Assembly (NCBI GenBank): GCA_016717725.1
Contig: JADKFA010000041.1
Location: 1 to 7,213, forward strand
Source of the DNA: Bacteroidota bacterium
Lineage (GTDB): Bacteria; Bacteroidota; Bacteroidia; AKYH767-A; OLB10
DNA length: 7,213 bases
Direction of reading: 5' to 3'
Part shown: positions 1 through 7,213 of the stretch, piece after piece
How positions within the stretch are numbered: position 1 is the stretch's first letter
Layout: every line of letters starts with the position of its first letter
Notes under the pieces: generated by a model
What the model was told of the DNA's origin: nothing
The model's database searches: none
What the model saw: the letters and a program-made list of their open reading frames with translations, nothing else
Position numbers and translations under genes: made by a program

Positions 1-1234
1 ATTTAGATAAATTCTATCCCATCCTAGCAGGACTCATTCAAACACCACGATTTGACGAAGAAGATTTTAAACGTGTAAAATCGAATCAGCAGAATTATGT
101 AGATGAAGTAATTCGTACTTCATCCGATGAAGAATATTCAAAAAAGACCTTAGAAGATTTCTTATTCAGAGGAACTAATTACCAACATCCCGTAGCTGGA
201 ACAACCAATGGTGTGATGAATTGCACATTAGAAGATGTAAAAGCGCATTATTCATTACTTCACAAAAGATAATTTAACGTTTAGGAATTGCAGGAAATTA
301 CTCGCGCCGAATTTTAATGAAGTTAAAAACGATGCTAAACACTTTACCCTCATTAAAAGTCACCATACCAATTCCAGGTCTTGCTCGTCAATCCAATGGA
401 ATGGAAGTTGAAATCATTTCGAAAGACAATGCTTTAGGTTCAGCCATCTTTACCGGATTTAAATTTCCCATCACTCGTTCTAATGATGATTTTGCTGCTT
501 TAATGATTGCGAACAGTTGGTTGGGCGAGCATCGTAAATCATATTCTCGTTTGTATCAGAAAATTCGCGAACAACGCTCCATGAACTACGGCGACTATTC
601 CTACATTGAATGGTACAACAACGGCGGTTCAAATATGTTGCCACGCCCGGGATATCCTCGTAGTAGCAACTATTTCTCACTTTGGATTCGTCCGGTACAA
701 ACAGCTAAGGGATTAAAAGCACAATATCCTGAATTAGATTCCATCGAAATTGGGCATGCGCATTTTGCATTGCGCATGGCAGTTCGCGAATTGAATTTGT
801 TAGTGAAAGATGGAATGACTCAAGAAGATTTTGATTTAACACGCGATTTCTTAAGATCCTACATGAAGCTATATGCTCAAACTGCAGAACAGCAATTGGG
901 ATATTTGATGGACAGTAAATTTTATAAGCGTGATAATTGGCTAAGTTCAGCCGATCAATTATTAGCAGCCTGTACCTTGGAAAAGGTAAATGCAGCTATT
1001 AAAAAGTACTGGCAAAGTGATAATATGTTTGTAAGTATCATCACCGACAAAAGTGAAGCCGTTCCTTTAGCACGCTCAATTCGTGAGAATATGATTTCTC
1101 CAATGAGTTATAGTGATGCTTTGAAAGGTGTATTAACCAAAGAAATTTTGGCTGAGGATGAAATCGTAAAATCATTCCCAATGCGAGCTGGTAGTATTTC
1201 AATTGTCGAATCGAATGATGTTTTTAGAAATTAA
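1..1234 (+). CDS. M16 family (insulinase-like) zinc peptidase, 3' part, frameshifted
   Basis: This is the C-terminal part of an M16 zinc peptidase, about 410 residues; the 5' part lies outside the window. M16 enzymes cleave peptides with a clam-shell of repeated domains. The catalytic HxxEH motif would be upstream and cannot be checked. Frame 3 is open from base 3 to a stop at 270-272 and includes FRGTNYQHPVAG. The protein continues in frame 1 as FTKDNL (about 259-276) and then in frame 2 as RLGIAGNYS (from 278) to the stop at 1234. The net shifts are +1 near 250-262 and +1 near 274-280; the second is easily explained by one extra A. The segment IREQRSMNYG (about 571-600) matches the C-terminal M16 pattern REKRGLAYS with its Arg/Tyr pair. 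The ATG at 317 is internal, not a start. The family call is firm; the substrate is unknown. Export is likely for this family but not visible here. Confidence 0.85.
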
Positions 1235-1272
1235 TAGAATTATTTTAATGATTCCAAGATGGAATTGGATGC

Positions 1273-2564
1273 ATGCGTGAAAATAAAAAAGCCAGAAAGG
1301 CTGCGATCATAGGAGGAGGGGCTGCGGGATTTTTCGCAGCCTTACACCTTGCCGAAATCGATCCTCATATAGAGGTGCATATTTTTGAAAAGAGTAGTCA
1401 GCTATTAAGCAAAGTAAAAGTATCGGGTGGTGGACGTTGCAATGTCACACATGCCTGCTTCGACAACAGAACATTAGTTCAGTTCTATCCTAGAGGTAGC
1501 AAACAACTTGTTGCACCATTCAAGCGCTTTTCCCCTTCCGACACCATCACTTGGTTTAAAGAAAGAGGTGTTATTTTAAAAACAGAAGAAGATGGAAGGA
1601 TGTTTCCGGTCACCGATTCATCACAAACGATCATCAATTGCTTTTTAGAAGAAGCTCAACGATTAGGGGTAAGAATTCACACACAACAAGGTGTAAGTAC
1701 ATTTGTTCGTGAAGACAATCATTGGAAAATTACTTTTACAGATCAATCTCATTTTATCGCTGATGCCATCCTCATTGCGACAGGAAGTAGTGAATTAATC
1801 TGGAATCAATTAAAATCATTGGGAATAAAAATTGAAGAACCCGCTCCTTCGCTTTTCACGTTTAACATTAAGGACATGAATTTGCATGAATTATCGGGAA
1901 CCAGCATTGAAAATACGTCTCTTAAAATTCAGGGCACAAAACTAAAAACGGAAGGTCCCTTATTGATTACGCATTGGGGAATGAGTGGTCCAGCCATTTT
2001 AAAATTATCAGCATGGGGAGCCCTTGATTTAAAAGCATTGAATTACAATTTCACATTATCGGTTTCATTTCTACCAGAAGAAAACGACGAAACACTTTTG
2101 ACGAAATTGAAAAACTTACAAAGTAGTGAAAGTCGAAAGTTGGTGAGTACCTTTTCTCCTTTTGATGTACTCAGCAAGCGACTATGGATTTATCTTTTAG
2201 GAAAATCAGATATCTCAATCGAAAAAAACTGGGCGGATCTTAGCAATAAAGAATTACAAAAATTAATGGAAGAACTCCTTCATGGAAATTACAAAGTAAA
2301 TGGCAAGAGTACTTTTAAAGATGAATTTGTAACGTGTGGCGGTGTTTCCTTAGATGAACTTAATTTCAAAACCTACGAATCAAAAAATTTCCAGGTTTAT
2401 TTTTCGCGGGCGAAGTCATCAATGTAGATGCAGTCACAGGTGGATTCAATTTTCAACACGCATGGACATCGGGGTGGATAGCCGCGAAGGAATTGGCGAA
2501 TTGGCAAGTTGGTGAATTGGCGAATTCGCGCTCTGATAAATTAGGTAAGCTTTGCTTTGCCTGA
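1273..2564 (+). CDS. NAD(P)/FAD-dependent oxidoreductase, YhiN/BaiN (HI0933-like) family, one frameshift
   Basis: This is a cytoplasmic flavoprotein of the HI0933/YhiN/BaiN family. The fold binds FAD; the physiological substrate of most members is unknown, so I do not infer bile-acid or other specific chemistry. The N-terminus carries the Rossmann dinucleotide loop GGGAAGFFAALHLAE (residues 14-28) with an acidic FEKSS strand end, followed by the family hallmark SGGGRCNVTH. Further family segments are SLFTFNIKD, HWGMSGPAIL and FKDEFVTCGGV. The initial frame stops at 2425-2427, but phase 0 continues the family C-terminus as GLFFAGEVINVDAVTGGF and runs to TGA at 2562-2564. One lost base near 2388-2392 (CCC read as CC, restoring NFPGLFF) repairs it, giving about 430 residues. 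The start at 1273 is chosen because nearby ATGs at 1248, 1259 and 1269 are in other frames. The last roughly 25 residues are low-complexity and repeat-derived. The gene sits 38 bases after the M16 gene, so co-transcription is possible. Confidence 0.9.
2491..2530 (+). repeat. Degenerate 8-base tandem repeat, five copies, inside the 3' end of the flavoprotein gene
   Basis: Five consecutive octamers read aattggcg, aattggca, agttggtg, aattggcg and aattcgcg, with no spacer between them. Copies 1 and 4 are identical and the others differ by one to three bases. Because eight is not a multiple of three, the encoded peptide repeats only every 24 bases, giving ELANWQVG followed by ELANSR. The repeat begins where the family's conserved C-terminus (GWIAAKELAN) ends, so it seems to have extended or replaced the native end of the protein. 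Confidence 0.75.
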
Positions 2565-2568
2565 ATTT
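2538..2568. repeat. Imperfect inverted repeat (hairpin) across the flavoprotein stop codon
   Basis: The left arm aaattaggtaagc (2538-2550) pairs with the right arm gctttgcctgaattt (2554-2568) around a TTT loop. Thirteen pairs form, one of them G-T, with two single-base bulges on the right arm. Adding two bases to the left arm would make a 15-base arm with a single G-T mismatch, in line with the base losses seen elsewhere in the window. It overlaps the TGA at 2562-2564 and lies at a convergent junction, where a terminator would be expected. No clean T-tract follows, so it could equally be a dispersed palindromic element. Confidence 0.5.
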
Positions 2569-2606
2569 GTCAACAGGACTGTGACCATTTCAAATGTATA
2601 TAATCT

Positions 2607-2635
2607 GCGCCCTTGCGAATCATTGCAATTTGCGC
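2607..2635. repeat. Second imperfect palindrome in the convergent intergenic region
   Basis: GCGC at 2607-2610 faces GCGC at 2632-2635. Inside them ttgcgaat (2613-2620) is nearly complementary to attgcaa (2622-2628), with one bulged base. This is the most GC-containing patch of the 131-base gap between the two convergent stop codons (2565-2695). Together with the hairpin at 2538-2568 it could end transcription from both sides, or belong to a repeated intergenic element. The sequence aatttgcgctgctat at 2627-2641 also loosely resembles aattcgcgctctgat at 2523-2537. I see no gene in the gap. Confidence 0.35.
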
Positions 2636-2695
2636 TGCTATCGTTGCGGTCAACCGATATACTTTTATGAACCTACAATTAAAAATGAAAAATTT

Positions 2696-5600
2696 TTAAT
2701 TCATCGAAATCTTCTTCAAATTATCCGACGGCACACGATCTATTAAATAATAATATGGATCTACACCCACTTGATATGGTTCTTCCTTGGTACGGATGGT
2801 AAACGTTCTTTCGATTTTATCAAACAATAATTTTTCAAGATGTAAAGCTTTTCCCATCTTCTTTCCTTCGGCGGGCTTCGCGAAAACGCCAATCTCGATC
2901 CAATCATGAATACCAATTTTAGATTCCCTTCCTAACGAATCGGCGTACATTTTATCGGTTCGCACTTTAAAAGTAGTCTCATAACCATCTTTTACTTTTT
3001 TAGAATTTGCTTCCATCACGCGATTACTAAAGATAGTCATTTTCTTAAATAAATCAGTGATCAAATACTTCAAACTATCTGGAGTAACGGCTTCAAATCG
3101 ATCTACCAATTCATACGAACCAGGGTAGGGTGGTTGACGGTAGGCAAAACTATCCACCAAATTTTTCAAAGCAGCATTTACATTTTTCTCACCAATCATG
3201 TCCTTAAAATAATACATGATCACACTGGCTTTATTATAATGAACGTAACCTTGATTCTCAACTTCCATCAATGCACATTCTTTTTCACTTTCAGTACCAC
3301 GAGCACGCAAGTAACTATCCATTTCATAACGAAGAAATTTGTGCATCTGATCTTTTCCATACATCTTTTCCATCACCATTAATGCAGAATACTGCGCCAT
3401 CGATTCGGAGAGTAAGGTGGATCCTTGCATTTCTGGACCCATCACCTGATGTGCCCACCATTGATGTCCCATTTCATGCGCCACCACATAAGTCACCATA
3501 TCGATATCATCTGAATCTTCTAGGTTGGCAATAAATCCAATCGATTCAGAATAAGGCATAGTTCCAGGGAAAGCCTGAGCAAAACTTGCATACCGAGGAA
3601 ACTCAATGATTCGTGCTTGCTTATGAGCATAAGGTCCAAAATTTTCTGAATAGTAATCGATGGCTTTTTCCATCGACATTAACATTTTATCTACATTATA
3701 CGGATGTGCTTTATCATAATATACTTCTAAGCTAATTCCTTTATGCATCTTTGTTTTCGTTTCAAAACGCGCTGACAAAAACGAATAAAAATTTAATGAG
3801 TAATGATCCAATTCATATTCAAAATAACTTCTTCCTTCTTTCTTCCATTGCTTTTTCAAGGATCCAGGAGCAATGGCAATTTGATCATCGCTTGTACTAA
3901 AGATGGTCTTTACAGTTACCCAATCCGAACTGTTGCTGATGTAATTATCCATTCTCGATTTTGGATCTTTCGATAACAAAGGCATTCGCTTACGAGGAGG
4001 TAACTCTTTTTTCTTTCGATCATTCTTATCCTCTATTTCATAATTGGCTTGATAACCAATCATAGGAAGAAAACTGCTGTTATTAAAAAACGAACCATTA
4101 CTTACAATATTGGTATTGCTCACTTCATTTTCAATTCCAATGGCTTGGTAAGATGAGTTCATCGTTAACAGTAAACTATCACCTGGTTGAAGACCCTTTT
4201 TCAATTGATAAATTTGAAACTGCAATAAAGTATCATTCAACACCAATTTAGATGACGGAACATTTAATGTAAATTCGAAATCGTCGGGTGTTGTGAAAAA
4301 GATTGAATCAATGACCACATCGCTCTTATTTTTATCCACTGATCGACTTAACTTCAAAACGGCGTTCAACTGGAAACAAATCTATTTGATAGTTAACAGC
4401 AATTACCCGTGGTTGAGGAATGGATTCAAAACGCTTATACGATTTTTCATAATCAGCTTGCAATTTCTCATTCTCCTTAGAGGTGGTAAACGTATTTAAC
4501 ACCTTCGAATTATAATACAAGAAAGATCCAAAAACAACCCATGCAAACACAGCAATAAGCATTGGTAATTTCACCATGGGAAAACGATGTTTTGCAATGG
4601 CAGATCGAATCGAAAACTCATATCACGACCCTAACCCAAAACAACAATCCGATCATCAATAAAATACAAACAAAAATTAACCAATAACTTTCAAAAGCCA
4701 ATTTCCAGTTAAGAAGGTCCGAATTTATTCATATCAGAATAAATTAAACTTGGACTATTTCCAAATGGAATTAAATTCGTTTCAATATCTAATGCTGGCC
4801 AAATAAAACTATTGGTGATCACAAAAGCAATAAAAATAAAATATCCTAGGTATTTATTATTAACAAGAATATGAATAAATACACTCAACATGATCAATCC
4901 TAAAAAGCTAATTCCACTTATTAGAATCATCTGAATAAAATATACGTCAAGACGAATATCTTCATAACCATGTAAAAGTTGTGTTACAATACCAATAAGG
5001 CAACCAATTACTAATAAAGTTTCAATCACCAACCATAAGGCCATCGTTTTTGAAATAAGAGGCATCCAATCGGAGTAGGGTAGTGCATCATAAATATCAC
5101 TCACCTTATTATCCCGCTCCTTCCAAACGATCACACCGGAATAAAAAGTGACTACAGCAATAATGAACAAATAAAAGAACCTTCTATGATGTCGAGCACT
5201 TGATACGTTACTGGAAAAGCCGTTAATCCAAATCCTTGTGATGTAGCAAACGACATGGAAGAAATTAAATTGATAGCACCGAAAATCATAATCACGATAA
5301 AAGCAGTATTCTTCAATATAGAAATCGTCTCCAACTTCACTTGACTAACAATTTGTCTTGCAGTTAAACTAGAGTTAAATATTGGCTTTACCGTGACAAA
5401 GGAACCCACGAACGCAAAGCTGAATTTTCGGTCTTCTCAATATCATTTACTTTTTTCTTTGATCCTTTTGTTTTCTCAGTAAAACTAAAACGATAGTAAG
5501 TAAAAATTAAAACTAAGACGCCAACACTCATCCATATCAATCGATTCATCAAAAGCAATCCTTCAAAACCCATCGACATAGTATTCTTATCATCCACCGT

Positions 5601-6269
5601 CCAATATTTAGTAGCTACAGAAAAAGTTCTCATTCCAAAAGGATCCAACATCGCACCTATAACTTCTGAATCGATATCTCGAATCAAATTTTGTGAAATA
5701 ATATAACCCACCAACAATCCAATCGAACCAACAAACGAAAGAATAGTGCTTCTAGTAAGCGCTGCTATGCTAAAAATAACGGCACCTGCAAAAAACATAT
5801 TCGGCACTACAAAAACCAAAAATCCATGAATATGTCCAGACCAAAATGTAGGACCTTTCAAGCTTTCATCGAGCCATGGCATTTGCACACCAATCAAGTT
5901 GCCGATTGACACTCCAAGAAAAGGAATCATACAAATTATTACTGCACCAAAAAATCGACCTAATATAAAATCTCTTTTCTTAATTGGCGTAGTAAATAAA
6001 ATCTGACTTGTCTTCTCTGTAAAATCACGTGCCGCGGCTGAATTCAAAAACGCAGTAATCATCAACAAAGAAAGCAACGACATTATAGAGTAAAACTGCT
6101 CCACAACAAACGGTGCATTTTTATGAACATTACCTGTCTGCGATCCTACGGTGATAGAATCACTAGAACTTGCGCCAAAGATCAACGCGGCATTTATCAA
6201 AATAAAAATATACAACATCGGTTGTCGAAACCAATAGCGCAATTCGAACTTCAGAATATGTTTAAACAT
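2696..6269 (-). CDS. ABC-2 permease fused to M1 family aminopeptidase, frameshifted
   Basis: One gene, read as five fragments. Eight inferred missing bases (near 5425, 5175, 4708, 4702, 4628, 4605 and two near 4330) restore one frame of 3582 bases, 1193 residues. The N-terminal ABC-2 half has about six membrane segments (near residues 18-33, 58-77, 104-126, 148-170, 174-192, 236-254). A second membrane set follows, including FAFVIT-type and WLIFVCILLMIGLLFW helices, and a last helix around PMLIAVFAWVVFG. A C-terminal M1 metallopeptidase domain comes next, probably outside the membrane. It shows HEMGH (3464-3478, from residue 934), a third zinc ligand Glu at 3404-3406 (residue 958) and the likely catalytic Tyr at 3236-3238 (residue 1014) in HYNKAS. 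GTMPYSE (3545-3565) stands where M1 enzymes usually have GxMEN. The gene follows its ATPase by 72 bases. The ATG at 6269 begins the family-like MFKHILKFELRYWFRQP. The transported substrate is unknown. Confidence 0.88.
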
Positions 6270-6341
6270 AAATTTCTATTTAGAGTCTGTCTATTAAGTT
6301 AGTGTTTTGACCAATTTATTCTTTTCACACCATTACTATTA

Positions 6342-7206
6342 TTATAGAAAACCTTTGATATGGGTGAAAAACACATCTTCCAAATCGCCTTGAATAGCAT
6401 CGAAACCAGCATCAGGAGCTAGATCACTGTATACATGAGCGAATGGTTTTCCCTGCCACCATCCTAGTAGAAATTACCGGATACTTTTCGGTAAATTCCG
6501 GAATATCTTGTTTACTCACTTCCGACGCCAAATCTTTCCATTGATAGAAGACAGTGCATCCATCGGACTCCTTCAAAAGCACTCTTCCTTTATCGATAAT
6601 CGCCATTTGACTACAAAGTTCTTTTACGTCATCCACAATATGCGTCGACAAAATCACAATCACCTGTTCACCAATCTCACTTAACAAATTATAAAAACGA
6701 TTGCGTTCTCCTGGATCTAGTCCTGCGGTTGGTTCATCCACAATAATCAATTTAGGATCTCCTAGTAAGGCTTGAGCAATTCCAAAACGTTGTTTCATTC
6801 CTCCTGAAAATCCACCGAGTGCTTTTTTACGAACGTCCCAAAGGTTTACACGCTTCAATAAATCCTCAACAAGAGTTTTGCGATCGGTACTAAGGCCTTT
6901 CAAAATGGCAATATGCTCTAACATATCATAGGCAGAAACTTTGGGATAAACTCCAAATTCCTGTGGCAAATATCCTAAGAGTTTACGCACTTCCAATTTT
7001 TCTTTGAGCACATTTAAATCGCCCAACATAACGGTACCGCTATCCGCTTCTTGCAAGGTAGCAATAGTGCGCATCAACGTTGATTTTCCGGCACCATTTG
7101 GTCCGAGTAAACCATACATTCCAGTTGAAATGGTGAGGTTAACATCTTGCAAAGCCTTTACACCATTGGAATAAGTCTTTGAGAGGGAAGTAATTTTCAG
7201 TTCCAT
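6342..7206 (-). CDS. ABC transporter ATP-binding protein, one frameshift near the C-terminus
   Basis: This is the cytoplasmic ATPase of an ABC-2 type transporter, very likely the motor of the permease/M1 fusion that follows 72 bases downstream. All nucleotide-binding elements are present in order: Walker A GPNGAGKST (residues 35-43), Q-loop LPQEFG (Q82), signature FSGGMKQ (133-139), Walker B LIIVDEPTAGLD (153-164, catalytic E158) and H-loop Thr-His (H189). The initial frame ends at 6424, but after VAGK the family C-terminus resumes in another phase as PFAHVYSD, then GDLEDVFFTH, and stops at 6342-6344. One extra G or A in the gggaaaa run near 6447-6454 explains the shift and gives about 287 residues. 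The ATG at 7206 directly begins MELKITSLSKTY, normal for the family. Only seven upstream bases are in the window, so no promoter can be judged. Confidence 0.93.
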
Positions 7207-7213
7207 AAAACGA

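Noticed and set aside
317..1234. A complete 305-residue gene starting at ATG 317
   Set aside because: M16 family sequence continues upstream of this ATG (RLGIAGNYS and earlier), so it is an internal Met of a longer, frameshifted gene.
2567..2604. Promoter-like TTGTCA and TATAAT in the intergenic region
   Set aside because: The spacing is 26 bases, no gene follows in that direction, and Bacteroidota promoters use a different consensus.
2678..2700. AT-only inverted repeat attaaaaa / tttttaat overlapping the fusion gene stop codon
   Set aside because: The eight A-T pairs with a 7-base loop are weak and expected by chance in AT-rich DNA; no T-tract follows on either strand.
3134..3534. Open frames on the + strand opposite the M1 domain
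   Set aside because: They lie antisense to strongly conserved active-site coding sequence and resemble no protein family; the same holds for 4293-4499 (+) and 480-680 (-).
4322..4340. Programmed ribosomal frameshifting at the A-run
   Set aside because: Similar breaks occur in every gene without shared slippery sequence or structure, so indel error is simpler.
2696..4369. A free-standing 557-residue M1 aminopeptidase
   Set aside because: The N-terminal strand of the M1 domain and a membrane helix lie upstream in other phases, and two missing bases join them; it is the C-terminal part of the fusion.
4709..5409. Two small membrane proteins (85 and 153 residues)
   Set aside because: Both are pieces of the second ABC-2 region separated by homopolymer indels; they overlap and join into continuous helices.

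Overview
The window looks like chromosomal DNA of a Bacteroidota member. The DNA is AT-rich, starts lack clear Shine-Dalgarno sequences, and the longest gene encodes an ABC-2 permease fused to an M1 aminopeptidase, an architecture I associate with this phylum. No finer taxonomic placement is supported.

Layout: two genes read on the + strand and two on the - strand, so the groups converge near 2565-2695. On the + strand are the 3' part of an M16 (insulinase-like) zinc peptidase gene (1-1234) and, 38 bases later, a YhiN/BaiN-type flavoprotein gene (1273-2564). On the - strand are an ABC transporter ATPase (7206-6342) and, 72 bases later, a permease/M1 aminopeptidase fusion of about 1193 residues (6269-2696). 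The ATPase and the fusion form a natural pair: the ATPase should power the ABC-2 membrane half, and the peptidase domain should sit outside the cytoplasmic membrane. The convergent intergenic stretch, with the 3' end of the flavoprotein gene, holds a degenerate 8-base tandem repeat and two imperfect inverted repeats.

Every gene is interrupted by single-base frameshifts, at least about a dozen in 7.2 kb. Most sit in or next to short homopolymers, and the conserved protein sequence resumes at once in another frame. Active-site and nucleotide-binding motifs are intact. This fits uncorrected indel errors in a long-read or low-coverage assembly much better than decay of four unrelated neighbours. 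I therefore annotate four genes rather than about eight fragments, and give the reconstruction logic so it can be tested.

The most interesting biology is the ABC-2 permease/M1 peptidase fusion with its ATPase. It is a recurrent but, to my knowledge, functionally poorly characterised transporter-protease, and here it has unusual M1 motif spacing. No mobile element, CRISPR array, tRNA or rRNA was seen.
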